Origin: Acidobacteriota bacterium
Lineage (GTDB): Bacteria > Acidobacteriota > Thermoanaerobaculia > UBA5066
Assembly (NCBI GenBank): GCA_029781975.1
Contig: JAKOVQ010000023.1
Span: 1 to 64,000 of the forward strand
DNA: 64,000 nt
Direction of reading: 5' to 3'
The translations under genes were made by a program, and so were the position numbers. A model generated the notes under the pieces. It saw only the letters and a program-made list of their open reading frames with translations. It was not told the origin of the DNA and made no database searches. Below, piece after piece: positions 52,583-61,717 of this stretch; the stretch's first letter is position 1; each line of letters begins with the position of its first letter.

Positions 52583-53569
52583 ATGCTCTCAGACGGTGGA
52601 GCGGACGTGACGCGGCGCAATGAAAGGCCGCTCCGAGATCGGATCCTGGTCGGTCTGCTCCGGCGAGTCCCCGGACGCCTTGCAGCGCATGCGCTCTTCC
52701 TACTGAGGCATGAGCCAGAACTCACCGACAGGTGGGGATGGCACGTCAGGCCCATACACTTCTACGAGCCGCTTCCCGACTTCCGCGAAATCCGCGAGGA
52801 GGAATGCGCCCGGAAGAGAGAGACCCGGGGCATTGACCTCGATATGCAGGCCCAGGCCGACTTCGTCAGCGGGCTGGGGGCGAGATTCGGAGGTGAAGTT
52901 CGAGACCTCGAACGCAGGGAGGTCGACGGAGGGTTCGATTTCGAGAACGAGTATTTTGCTGGGCTGGACGCAGCGCTCTACTATGCGCTGCTCCGGGACC
53001 TGAAGCCGAGGAGAGTCGTGGAGATTGGGGGAGGCTATTCGACTCAGATTGCCGACAGGGCGTTGCGACGGAACCGTGAGGAAGGAAGCGCGAACTCACT
53101 TACGGTAATCGAGCCATACCCCGAAGACAGGCTAACGGCCGCGAATCTCGATATGGAGCTCCTACCGGTTCGGGTGGAGAGACTCGCCCTCGCGTGGTTC
53201 GACCACCTTCGTGCAGGAGACGTCCTGTTCATTGATTCGAGCCACGCGGTCCGGTTTGGGGGGGACGTCGTCCGCGAGGTACTTGAAATTCTGCCGCGGC
53301 TGGTGAGCGGTGTCTGGGTCCACTTCCACGACATCTTCTTGCCGCACGACTACCCCGCAGAGTGGGTCGTTGAGCAGCGCGTGGCGTTTGGGGAGCAGTA
53401 CCTCCTCGAGGCTTTCCTGTCGTTCAATCCCACGTACTCTGTCGTCATCGCGGCCAACTGGCTCGAGCGCGAACTCCCGGGGACTGTTGCACGCCTCTGG
53501 CGAGGCGGCAGCGCAGTCGGGAAGAAGCAGGCGGGAGCGGCAAGTTTGTGGATCCGGAGAGTCCGTTGA
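52583..53569 (+). CDS. SAM-dependent methyltransferase (Methyltransf_24 type)
   Basis: 328 residues from the ATG at 52583 with CGGAGGATT about 9 nt upstream; a longer frame into the IS1182 debris is rejected. Motif I is RRVVEIGGGYSTQIADRALR (about residues 138-157). LTVIEPYPEDRL, LRAGDVLFIDSSHAVRFGGD and VWVHFHDIFLPHDYPAEWVV give a pattern of D-x-x-H and D-S-S-H residues. This is the class often found in polysaccharide clusters, where it methylates hydroxyls of sugars. The N-terminal 90 residues are arginine-rich helices of unknown role. Confidence 0.85.
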   Translation: MLSDGGADVTRRNERPLRDRILVGLLRRVPGRLAAHALFLLRHEPELTDRWGWHVRPIHFYEPLPDFREIREEECARKRETRGIDLDMQAQADFVSGLGARFGGEVRDLERREVDGGFDFENEYFAGLDAALYYALLRDLKPRRVVEIGGGYSTQIADRALRRNREEGSANSLTVIEPYPEDRLTAANLDMELLPVRVERLALAWFDHLRAGDVLFIDSSHAVRFGGDVVREVLEILPRLVSGVWVHFHDIFLPHDYPAEWVVEQRVAFGEQYLLEAFLSFNPTYSVVIAANWLERELPGTVARLWRGGSAVGKKQAGAASLWIRRVR

Positions 53570-53583
53570 CGGTAATCGACAGT

Positions 53584-54591
53584 ATGTCGCTGGATGAGAG
53601 GCCCGGCGCACCTTCGGAAGCCGCGGTTGTCAGCGTGATCGTCCCAACCATCGGGCGCCCCGACTCCCTGCGGAGGCTGATGGAGTCGCTCATCCGCCAG
53701 ACGGTCAAGCCGCAAGAAGTCGTTGTCGCGGATGGCAGCGGGGGGGATTCGGTAGCCGAAGTCGTAGCTGACCCGATGTGGCCGGGGCACGGCATTGCCA
53801 CCGTCCGTATCGAAGTGCTGCCCCCGAACGCGGTGCAACAGCGGGAAGAGGCCATCCGGTTGTCGAGGGGAAACCTGCTTCTCCTGCTGGATGATGACGT
53901 CGAGCTCGAAGCCGCCTGTCTCGAGGAACTGCTGACTGTCCTCTCTGGTGCCCCGGGTGTCGCGGCTGTCGTGGCGGACTTCTCGAACCAGGCCTGGGCC
54001 AGACCGACCCGAGCGTGGCGAACCTATCTTTCTATTGTGCATGGCCGAACGGAGAATCAATGCCAGGGGAGGGTTCTAGGTCCGTTGCTGCGATTCGGCT
54101 ACTTCGACCGACCGGCGGCTCCCGCTCCGATGGAGTGGCTCGGCACAGGTAGCACTCTCTTGCGGCGAACGGCGTTTGACAGAAGCGGCGGATTCTCCAC
54201 GTTCTTCCTGCACCGATGCGCCATAAACGAGGACGTGGATCTGGGGATAAAGATCTCCCGTGTAGGGCAAATTCTGCTCTGTCCGTCCGCCCGCCTGGCG
54301 CACTTTCACGCGCCCTCGGGGAGGGTCTCCGTGCAAACAGCCGCGGAGGACGATGTTTACAACCGGGCCTTCGTCCTGCGACGAACGCTGAGGAGGACGG
54401 CGCCCGCCGCCCTCTGCCTCGTTGCTCTCTTTGTACTGATCGAGAGTTGCAGTAACCTCCTCGGGGCGGCAAAACGGCGCACATGGCAGGGAGTGTGGGC
54501 ACCCTGCCATGGTCGGCTACGAGGATTGTTCCGGGCTTCGTTTGCCAGGAGCATGTGGACGTCGACGCTCGATTCCGGCCGGGAGAAGTGA
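53584..54591 (+). CDS. Family 2 glycosyltransferase
   Basis: 335 residues from the ATG at 53584; a TTG at 53566 (overlapping the previous stop) and a GTG at 53548 are alternatives. The GT-A domain is VVSVIVPTIGRPDSLRRLME (about 14-33), TVKPQEVVVADGSGGDS, the metal site LLLLDDDVELEAACLEE (about 96-112) and the acceptor region WLGTGSTLLRRTAFDRSGGF with INEDVDLGIKISRVG. One hydrophobic segment near the C-terminus (APAALCLVALFVLIESCSNL) may anchor it in the membrane. Substrate unknown; probably adds a side or backbone sugar of the exported glycan. Confidence 0.88.
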   Translation: MSLDERPGAPSEAAVVSVIVPTIGRPDSLRRLMESLIRQTVKPQEVVVADGSGGDSVAEVVADPMWPGHGIATVRIEVLPPNAVQQREEAIRLSRGNLLLLLDDDVELEAACLEELLTVLSGAPGVAAVVADFSNQAWARPTRAWRTYLSIVHGRTENQCQGRVLGPLLRFGYFDRPAAPAPMEWLGTGSTLLRRTAFDRSGGFSTFFLHRCAINEDVDLGIKISRVGQILLCPSARLAHFHAPSGRVSVQTAAEDDVYNRAFVLRRTLRRTAPAALCLVALFVLIESCSNLLGAAKRRTWQGVWAPCHGRLRGLFRASFARSMWTSTLDSGREK

Positions 54592-54820
54592 AAGAGTGAG
54601 AGAGGGAGAGCCCCAGGGGATTCAGGGCTGTCGAGTTCTCGATGGCAAGAGGGACGATCCCGAAGATGACGTGGAAGTCGACGCGGACACGGTTTGCCTC
54701 CGGGTCTGCGTAGCTGGACCTCGGGCTTCGCGGTCCTCATTGGGGGAGCCCCGGGGGGCCGCGATGACTCTCAAGGGTCCTTTCGGGACCATGCGACCGT
54801 CGGAGAGAACGGCAGAGCAG

Positions 54821-55777
54821 ATGACGAATGCCGACGAAGGTCGTGAGGAAGGGCTTCAGCCAGGGCCATTAGAAAGCTGGGTGGTACTCGGAGATAGCCT
54901 GACGGAGGGAGTCGGGTTCCACCGGCACAGCTACGTGACGGAATTGGTCCACATGCTTCGCCGGGATGGTGCTGGCTGCGCCCCCGCCGCAGGAGCCGCC
55001 ATTACACTGGTGAGACTCCGTGGGGCGGGCGCTGGAGGCGCGAGCCGGTGGGTGAGGTTCAGCCACGTGGCTGACTTTGACGAGGAGGAGAGCGGGTGCG
55101 AACGCGGCATCTGGATCTGGAACCTCGCATGCGAAGGAACTACGATCGAGTCGGATCATCGGCTGATAAACCTAGTAAGGCTTCTTCAGCCAGCGGTTAC
55201 GGTCGTCTTCCGGGGTTCGCTCGAGAGCATCCTTCGGCCGAGATCGATAACATCAGGGGTGTGGCCGGGGTACGTTCCAAGATCATGGCGGGGTCTCGCT
55301 GGAATGGACCCTCGCTGCTACTTCAGCTCCCAGCGGGTGCGAAGGAATAAACAGGTCGTCGTCGACGCAGCCAAGCAGTGGATGCGCCACAGACTTCTCG
55401 CTTCCGAAGGGGCCGAGCCCCTTCTGAGTGTCGGTGTGATCGGCAATCACGCGAGGGGGTTGTTCTGATCTCTTCGGAGGCTGTCTCGGCGGGTCATCGT
55501 CTGCGGGCTACTACCAGTCGGCGAGGCGACCTTTCCGGGCTCGGGCGGGCAGTTCGAACGGGTGACACGAATACTTCAGACTTCCGCGGTCGATTGTGAC
55601 TGTGAGTTCCTCGACTGGGGGCCTCTCCTGGCGAAACGGGCCGCGAAGGGACTCCCCGATTTTTTCTACAGAGATCAATTCCACCCGAACGAGGAGGGCT
55701 GCAGGGCTCTCGCGGCGATCCTTCGCGAGCGCCTGAATGCTTCGACTGGAAAACTGAGCAGCTGGGAAGAGCCGTGA
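54821..55777 (+). pseudogene. SGNH/GDSL-type esterase interrupted by one in-frame TGA
   Basis: One frame runs from an ATG at 54821 to 55777 except for a single TGA at 55466-55468. The GDSL block is ESWVVLGDSLTEGVGFHRHS. The oxyanion Gly/Asn regions are WIWNLACEGTTI and VVFRGSLESI. After the stop the frame continues RRVIVCGLLPVGEATFPGSG, LDWGPLLAKRAAKGLPDFFY and the catalytic Asp-His pair in RDQFHPNEEGCRALAAIL. Both halves match one family in one frame, so either a nonsense mutation or a sequence error split it. Such enzymes often add or remove acetyl groups on glycans. Confidence 0.75.
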
Positions 55778-56682
55778 AGGTGAGTTACATGATCGCCTCG
55801 CGGAATCGGCGCGACGAACTCCTGAAGACGCTGGCGTCGTGCCGGGACCAGGACTACCCGGACAAAGAGATCCACGTCGTCGACGACGGGTCAACGGACG
55901 GCACGGTAGAAGCGGTGGCGAGGAAGTTCCCGGAGGTCGTACTCACGAGAAACGAGCAAACCCTGGGGTCAGTCGAAAGCCGCAACGCGATGTTCCGAAG
56001 AGTGCAGGGCGACATTCTGATCGGATTCGACGATGACAGCCGGTTTCAGGCTCGGGGCAGCACGCGCCGCGTCGTGGAGAGGTTCAAGCGGGAGCCGGAC
56101 CTCGGTCTCCTCGATTTCCAGGATATCGGTCCGGAGCATCCGGAGAGGATCCCCGCGGATTCGCCGTTTCGCCTCCAAGGCGAGCGCATTGTGCAGAGCT
56201 TTGGAGCGGGCCGCTACGCGCTACGTCGGGCCGTGCTAGAGAGGACGGGCCTCTTCCCTTCGTTCTTCTGGCACTCGTACGAAGAGCCAGACCTCGCCCT
56301 TCGGATCTGGGACGCCGGCTTTCGGTGCGTCGGATGGCCCGAGATTATTGTGTGGCACGAGTTCAGTGGTTTGAACCGGAACGAGCTTCGGACTCATCTG
56401 CTCCACGCTCGGAACGAGATTCTGAGCACCCTGATGAGGGCCCCGTGGCCGATGGTGCCGGTGCTGATCGCCTGGAAGGGTCTCCGCCAGGTGCAGTACG
56501 GCCTGAAGCGAGGCTGGGGTTTCAAGGAATGGCAGGCGTGGCGGCAGGCGGCGACGCTTGCTCCGGAGGCGTTGAAAAGCCGGGCGCCCGTGAGGGCGAA
56601 GACCTTGCTCCGCAGCCTTTTGATGAATCGGGCGGAGGTTGCCGGCCGTCTCGGGTCGGCCGCGTCTCGGATGGTGCGATGA
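55774..56682 (+). CDS. Family 2 glycosyltransferase
   Basis: 302 residues from a GTG at 55774 overlapping the SGNH stop. The GT-A fold is complete: VSYMIASRNRRDELLKTLAS, KEIHVVDDGSTDGTVEAVAR (about 31-50), GDILIGFDDDSRFQARGSTR (D-D-D metal site, about 78-97) and ALRRAVLERTGLFPSFFWHS with EEPDLALRIWDAGFRC (the E-D-x-x-L-x-x-R equivalent reads E-P-D-L-A-L-R). The C-terminal helical part ends with basic residues, as in peripheral membrane transferases. It overlaps the methyltransferase start by 4 nt. Confidence 0.92.
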   Translation: MKVSYMIASRNRRDELLKTLASCRDQDYPDKEIHVVDDGSTDGTVEAVARKFPEVVLTRNEQTLGSVESRNAMFRRVQGDILIGFDDDSRFQARGSTRRVVERFKREPDLGLLDFQDIGPEHPERIPADSPFRLQGERIVQSFGAGRYALRRAVLERTGLFPSFFWHSYEEPDLALRIWDAGFRCVGWPEIIVWHEFSGLNRNELRTHLLHARNEILSTLMRAPWPMVPVLIAWKGLRQVQYGLKRGWGFKEWQAWRQAATLAPEALKSRAPVRAKTLLRSLLMNRAEVAGRLGSAASRMVR

Positions 56683-57523
56683 CCTCACCGAGCGCTCATG
56701 GGCTCGAGCAAGGGGAAGAGGACGGGGGGCGGTCGTCTAGGAAGTCCGACTTCTGGAACGGGGTGTGGGGGGGGGGGGATCGGCAGCCGGCCCGACCGAT
56801 CACCCGATGATGGAGTTGGTCAGGGCGCTCCTGCGGAGCGCGGGAATCGGTCTCGATGGGCGGATGCTGGAAGTGGGATGTGGCGTCCTGCGCCTCGAAG
56901 GGGTGTGGGGCAAATACTTTGGAAGTGACATCTCCATCGCGTGCGGGCGCCACGGAGAGGGGGTCGCCCGGTTCTCTACCGCATCGGCGGAAGCGCTACC
57001 ATTCGTGACCGGCAGCTTCGACCTCGTACTCAGCATCTTCGTGCTGGAGCATGTGCCAAATCCGGGGAAGGCGCTCGAGGAGATCCGGAGAGTGGCTCGG
57101 CCAGGCTCCGTCATTATCTTGAAACCTGCGTGGTTCTGCCGGCCATGGACTGGGAGAGCGTGGTTCTGGAAACGCGCCAGCGAGTTAAGGTGGACCGATA
57201 GGGTAAAGAAGACTCTCGTGCCACTGAGAAACGCGGTCCTGTTCCGGGGCGTGCACCTTCTGATCTGGCGCATGGCCGGCCTCTGCATGGGGGCAGCCGG
57301 GCTTCGATTCCGGAGGCTGGAGCCGAACTACGGGATGCCCGAGGTCGAGGACTCCGACGCTGAAGTCTGGCTGGACCCACTGGACTTCATCCGCTGGTTC
57401 GAGGCGAGAGGCGACGAGTGCATCTCGCACAGGACTTTCAGGCAGAAGTGGCTGAGGACCTCCGATGCCGTCGTTGTTCGGGTTGGGGGTCGCCTGTCGG
57501 CTGACAGCGCCAACCCTGCCTAG
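56679..57523 (+). pseudogene. SAM-dependent methyltransferase, out of frame at a G12 tract (possible phase variation)
   Basis: From the ATG at 56679 (ATGA overlap with the upstream gene) the reading is MTSPSAHGLEQGEEDGGRSS then KSDFWNGVWGGG. After the 12-G run the frame ends at 56810. One extra G (or two fewer) would continue with SAAGPTDHPMMELVRALLRS. The downstream frame carries motif I MLEVGCGVLRLEGVWGKYFG, EALPFVTGSFDLVLSIFVLE and RRVARPGSVIILKPAWF, a class I methyltransferase. A shorter product could start at GTG 56765 or ATG 56807. Confidence 0.75.
56767..56778 (+). repeat. Homopolymeric G12 tract inside a coding region
   Basis: Twelve consecutive G immediately after GTGT. The tract lies 30 codons into the methyltransferase gene; the present length puts the two parts of the gene in different frames, while 10 or 13 G would restore the frame. 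Confidence 0.9.
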
Positions 57524-57637
57524 TCTGGCAGTACCGGCGTGCTTCTTGTGCTCGGATCAGCGGCTCCTGGCAAAGGTCCGGCGCTGCGGAGGCGGCTCAG
57601 AGATGAGTGACGGTCATTCGATCGGCGATCATTGGCG

Positions 57638-58930
57638 ATGCGGCACAGACGTCGCGCGTCATTGGACCCGCATGCGGAGGCAGGGCTGAAAGGCGAGCCT
57701 GGGATCGTATGCACGCAGATTGGGGCTAGGGAGCATTTCGCCCTCCCCGCGGCCGTCGAGAACCTCGGAAGGCTGCGGCGCCTCTATACGGACTTCTGGG
57801 CACGACCCTACCTACGTCACCTCGGCCAGTGTCCGGGGCCTGTGGGGGCAATCGCGAGTAGATGGAGAGGGGGTATCCCCAGCCACAAGATTGTGTCCTT
57901 TCCGGGCCTGGTGGTGACCGATTGGTACGGGAGGCTGGCACGGAGGCGTGACCCGAAGCAGCGGTTCGAAGCCTATCTGTTCGTCGGGGCCGCGTTCGGA
58001 CGGCAAGTCGTGGCGCATCTCGCGGCCTCTGGGCGCGTGCCCGAAATCGTCATCGGCTACAACACGGGGGCGCTCGAGCCGATGCGATGGATCAAAGAAC
58101 GGGGTGGCCGGGCAATAGTCTGCCAGATCGATGCGGCGAAGGTCCACGAGGAGGTCATTGCAGGCGAAGCGGAGAAGTGGCCGGAATGGGCCGGGGGGAT
58201 CGCTCCCGCTCCGTCACCGTACTGGGATCGAATGCTCGAGGAATGGAATGCTGCGGATATCGTGATTGTCAACTCGGAATGGAGCCGGCGAGCATTGGAG
58301 AGGCAAGGGGTGCCGCCCTGGAAGCTCGTCGTGGTGCCTTTGGCGTTCGAGGCCTTGGGTGCAGGTGCTGGTGTGGACCGGACTCGTCGCAAAGGAAGAG
58401 TAGTCGTTCTGTTCCTGGGTCGCGTCGTCGTCGAGAAGGGGCTTCCGTACCTCCTCGATGCTGCGAGGCAGCTCGCATCGGAGAAGGAGCTCGAATTCGT
58501 CATCGCGGGGCCCGGCAGCGTACCCGAGTCGGTCGTCGCGCGCGCTCCGGGCAACGTTCGGTTTCTTGGCAGGGTCGGGAGGCGGGATACTGCGGCCACG
58601 TACGACAGGGCTGACATCTTCGTCCTTCCGACGCTTTCCGACGGCTTCGCTATTACTCAGCTCGAAGCGATGGCTCGGGGACTTCCGGTCATCGCGACGC
58701 CCAACTGCGGCGATGTCGTACGCGACGGCAGCGAAGGAATTCTCGTCCCGGCGGGGGACGCCGCCGCCCTGGCAGACGCCGTTCGGCGGCTGGCCGGTGA
58801 CCCCGACCTTCGCGCGGAGATGGGACAAAGGGCCGCCCTCCGGGTCGGTGACTTCTCCCTCGACCGGCTTGCGGCTCGACTTGACGTCGTGTTCGGGCAG
58901 CTGACATCCAGTGTCGGTTGTGCTGTATGA
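57638..58930 (+). CDS. Family 4 glycosyltransferase (GT-B)
   Basis: 430 residues from the ATG at 57638; the first about 20 are Arg-rich and the true start may be closer to GEPGIVCTQIGAREHFALPA. The N-terminal acceptor domain includes VIGYNTGALEPMRWIKERGG and IVNSEWSRRALERQGVPPWK. The C-terminal GT4 donor domain has VVVLFLGRVVVEKGLPYLLD (about 255-274), VRFLGRVGRRDTAATYDRAD and the E-x7-E motif in LPTLSDGFAITQLEAMARGL, with TPNCGDVVRDGSEGILVPAG. It ends in an ATGA overlap with the polymerase-like gene. Retaining transferase, substrate unknown. Confidence 0.9.
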   Translation: MRHRRRASLDPHAEAGLKGEPGIVCTQIGAREHFALPAAVENLGRLRRLYTDFWARPYLRHLGQCPGPVGAIASRWRGGIPSHKIVSFPGLVVTDWYGRLARRRDPKQRFEAYLFVGAAFGRQVVAHLAASGRVPEIVIGYNTGALEPMRWIKERGGRAIVCQIDAAKVHEEVIAGEAEKWPEWAGGIAPAPSPYWDRMLEEWNAADIVIVNSEWSRRALERQGVPPWKLVVVPLAFEALGAGAGVDRTRRKGRVVVLFLGRVVVEKGLPYLLDAARQLASEKELEFVIAGPGSVPESVVARAPGNVRFLGRVGRRDTAATYDRADIFVLPTLSDGFAITQLEAMARGLPVIATPNCGDVVRDGSEGILVPAGDAAALADAVRRLAGDPDLRAEMGQRAALRVGDFSLDRLAARLDVVFGQLTSSVGCAV

Positions 58931-60447
58931 GGCGCACGGCGACTTCCGCTTTCGGGGGAGGAGCGAGAGACCCTGTTGGGGGGCGAGGGGCTCGCGCCGC
59001 GGGCCAGAGGTGGGCCTTCCCGAGGTCGTTCCCAGTGGCGGGTGCGGTCCTCGCCTGCCTCGGCTCGGTCCTCGCCTACGTCCTCGTCCCAAGGGATTAC
59101 AGTCCGCCGGGTGCGGTCGCCCTTTCCGCAACGCTTCTGGCAGCCGCGCTGTTGGTCGTTCCAGTATCGCGAGCGATCCGTTCGCCGATATCGGTCCTTC
59201 GAGCGGAACACCTTCTCATGTACGGCCTGTTCTACTGGCTCCTTTTCGATCTCATCAAGGGTGGCTACGCTCTGGATACCGTGTCGCGCGAGGGGATCGC
59301 TCAAGCGCTCGTCGCCGTCGGGCTGTTCGGCGCGTTCGTCTGGCTTGGTTCTGCAATCCGTGTCCGGTCGCTCCCGATGGTGCTCGTGAAGTCGGCGTCC
59401 CTGCAGCTCGGGCCTCGCGCGATCTTCCTGGCGCTGCTCGTGGCCTTTGGCTTGGGAATGCTGTGCTATGCGATACCATCCGGCTTCGACGTTCGGGTGA
59501 TGGCTGCGGCGCTCTTGGCGAGTCGGTGGGCGGCCCCCTGGAGCCGAGGGAGTCTCGGAGGGTGGGATGCCTTCCTCGATCATCTTTCGTACTTTGGATA
59601 CATGGTGCCTGCTCTTACGGTCTCTCTCGCCAATTCGATCGGGAGCTGGCTGGACAGGCGGGTTTTCGTCGGACTGGGGGCCTCGGTCATCGTCACAGCG
59701 TTCGTAGCGCAGGGGGGCTCGCGAAGGATCGTGGGTGTCATGATCGGAGCGGGGCTACTAACGTGGCTGCTTCAGCAGTTTCCGATCGTGAGACTGAAGG
59801 CCCTGGTCGTCGTTCTGGGGACGGTGGCGGCTCTGCTCACCGGGATGCAGTTTCTGCTGGAATACCGGGCCGTAGGATACGGCGAGGCGTTCGTCGGGGA
59901 CGTCGACCGGCGTCACTTCGAGCCACTTCACGTCGACGACAACATCCTTCGCGTCGGCCAAGTCATTGAGTTGATTCCCGCGCAAGCGCAGCCCGTGGGA
60001 TTTCGGTGGGTCCTCTGGGTTCTGGTTCGGCCGGTGCCGAGAGTGCTCTGGCCAGGCAAGCCCCTGGATCCTGGGTTCCTGCTGCCGGACATGATCGGTA
60101 ACACCGGGGCCTCGCTGTCGATGAGCATCGTCGGTGAGGCCTATATGGCCTTCGGATGGCTCGGCGAGGCCGCGATTGGATTCTTGTTCGGCCTGCTCGC
60201 CGCGAGGTGCAACGCAATAATCGCAAGAGGCGAAGGCCCGATGAGGTTTCTGCTGTACTCGTTCGGGGCTTTTGCCCTTTTCGCAGGGCTGCGTTCGGGC
60301 ATCGAGCTGGTTCTGATGAGCTACATCCTGCTCGCGTGGTTCGCGGTCGAAGCGCTGGTGCGGCAGATGGCGCCGACCCTCCTCCGGCAGACGAGCGCTC
60401 GGGCGGCTCACGCCAACGCTCCAGCGGTGCGTCGGGCGGTGGTGTGA
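58927..60447 (+). CDS. O-antigen polymerase-like integral membrane protein (Wzy/ligase type)
   Basis: 506 residues from the ATG at 58927. About ten to twelve hydrophobic helices are visible, for example VAGAVLACLGSVLAYVLVP, ALSATLLAAALLVVPVS, ALVAVGLFGAFVWLGSAI, AIFLALLVAFGLGMLCYAI and AAIGFLFGLLAARCNAII. A long soluble loop (FVGDVDRRHFEPLHVDDNIL to PRVLWPGKPLDPGF) lies late in the protein, and SMSIVGEAYMAFGWLGEAAI resembles the G-E-x-Y-x-x-F-G-x-x-G motif of polymerase-like proteins. With an ABC exporter present it might polymerise a separate glycan or act as a ligase; its exact role is unresolved. Confidence 0.82.
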   Translation: MRRTATSAFGGGARDPVGGRGARAAGQRWAFPRSFPVAGAVLACLGSVLAYVLVPRDYSPPGAVALSATLLAAALLVVPVSRAIRSPISVLRAEHLLMYGLFYWLLFDLIKGGYALDTVSREGIAQALVAVGLFGAFVWLGSAIRVRSLPMVLVKSASLQLGPRAIFLALLVAFGLGMLCYAIPSGFDVRVMAAALLASRWAAPWSRGSLGGWDAFLDHLSYFGYMVPALTVSLANSIGSWLDRRVFVGLGASVIVTAFVAQGGSRRIVGVMIGAGLLTWLLQQFPIVRLKALVVVLGTVAALLTGMQFLLEYRAVGYGEAFVGDVDRRHFEPLHVDDNILRVGQVIELIPAQAQPVGFRWVLWVLVRPVPRVLWPGKPLDPGFLLPDMIGNTGASLSMSIVGEAYMAFGWLGEAAIGFLFGLLAARCNAIIARGEGPMRFLLYSFGAFALFAGLRSGIELVLMSYILLAWFAVEALVRQMAPTLLRQTSARAAHANAPAVRRAVV

Positions 60448-60538
60448 GGGCGCGACGAATCGCAGAGGTGGGGGCCGCCCGGCATCGCAAGAGGACCTCC
60501 CGGCCTTGGAAGCGCTTCGCCTCCGCTACTGTCCGTCG

Positions 60539-61717
60539 ATGAGCGGGAACCGAAACTACGGTTACCTGGACCTGGTCAGGGGAACAGCGGCTCTCGCGGT
60601 TCTCGTGGGGCACGTTCGCGCCCTCGTCTTCGTCGACTGGCGAGACGCGTGCGCGGGGCCGGTATGGGGAAGCTTCTACGTCCTGAGCGGGCTCGGTCAC
60701 GAAGCGGTCATCGTTTTCTTCGTCCTGAGCGGCTTCCTGATCGTCGGAAGCACGGTGCCGGCCCTGCAGGCAGGTTCCTGGAGCCTCAGGCGCTATGCAT
60801 CCAGGCGCCTGGGACGACTCTGGACGGTACTCCTTCCCGCGCTGGCCTTGGGCGGGGCGTGTGACGTCCTGGGTGGACGTCTCTTCCCCGACGGTCTCGC
60901 CTATCGCGGCCTGCTCCCTGCGATCTTTCCTAGTCCTGTCTCGGCGAACTTGTCCTGGTCGATTCTTGCCGGGAACGCGCTCTTCACCCAGACCATCCTC
61001 ATTCCCTGCCTGGGCTCGAACGCTCCGCTCTGGAGCCTCGCGAACGAGTTCTGGTACTACGCGACGTTTCCACTCGCATTCATCGCCGCCGTTCCAGGCG
61101 CTTCGTCTGTCAGGAGGCTTCTGTGCGGCATCGGTGCCGTTCTGGCACTCTTGTTCGTCGGCCCGGGGATCGCACTCCGGTTTCCCATCTGGCTCCTGGG
61201 AGGAGCGGCCTGGCTCTGGCATAGGAGGGACGTGGAGCACGGACGGGGACGGTGGGCCCGTCCGGCGGCGTTACTCGCCCTGGCCATGTTCCTTGTGGCC
61301 CTCGGGGTCTCGCGAGCCCGAATGCTCCCACCGTTGGCCTCCGACTACGTGCTTGGTGCGGCCGTCACCACGTTGATTGCGATGCTGGCGTCGTCATCCG
61401 ACCCTGGGGGCGTGGTGGGTGCCGCTGGGAAGGCCCTCGCGGAACGGTCGTACAGCCTGTATGCCCTGCACCTTCCGCTAGCGGTCGCAGTGTCCGCCGT
61501 TCTCGTCCCTTCAAGGCTGCGGCCGTCCGCTGGCGCGTTCCTGATCGTGGCGGGCATCCTCACCATCGTCGCGATCTACGTGGAGGCTATCTGGCTCGTC
61601 ACGGAGAGGCACTCCCGACGAGTCTCGATGGCGCTCGAAAAGGTGCTCTCCTTGGGAGCTGGGGGGGCTGGCCAGGGCGGACCAAGGCTCTCCGAAAGGT
61701 CAGGGGGCATTCCCTGA
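60539..61717 (+). CDS. Acyltransferase family 3 membrane protein
   Basis: 392 residues from the ATG at 60539. The AT3 fold is recognisable: NYGYLDLVRGTAALAVLVGH (about 6-25) with the R-x-x-A-x-x-V-x-x-x-H pattern, VIVFFVLSGFLIVGS, RRYASRRLGRLWTVLLPALA, PLWSLANEFWYYATFPLAFI (W-x-L-x-x-E-x-x-F/Y-Y) and SYSLYALHLPLAVAVSAVLV. These ten-helix proteins move acetyl groups from cytoplasmic acyl-CoA onto extracytoplasmic sugars, so this is probably an O-antigen acetylase. It overlaps the next gene by 4 nt. Confidence 0.93.
   Translation: MSGNRNYGYLDLVRGTAALAVLVGHVRALVFVDWRDACAGPVWGSFYVLSGLGHEAVIVFFVLSGFLIVGSTVPALQAGSWSLRRYASRRLGRLWTVLLPALALGGACDVLGGRLFPDGLAYRGLLPAIFPSPVSANLSWSILAGNALFTQTILIPCLGSNAPLWSLANEFWYYATFPLAFIAAVPGASSVRRLLCGIGAVLALLFVGPGIALRFPIWLLGGAAWLWHRRDVEHGRGRWARPAALLALAMFLVALGVSRARMLPPLASDYVLGAAVTTLIAMLASSSDPGGVVGAAGKALAERSYSLYALHLPLAVAVSAVLVPSRLRPSAGAFLIVAGILTIVAIYVEAIWLVTERHSRRVSMALEKVLSLGAGGAGQGGPRLSERSGGIP

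Noticed and set aside
55466-55468. Selenocysteine codon in the SGNH gene
   Set aside because: The site is not catalytic in this family, no SECIS-like hairpin is obvious just downstream, and a nonsense mutation or sequence error is simpler.
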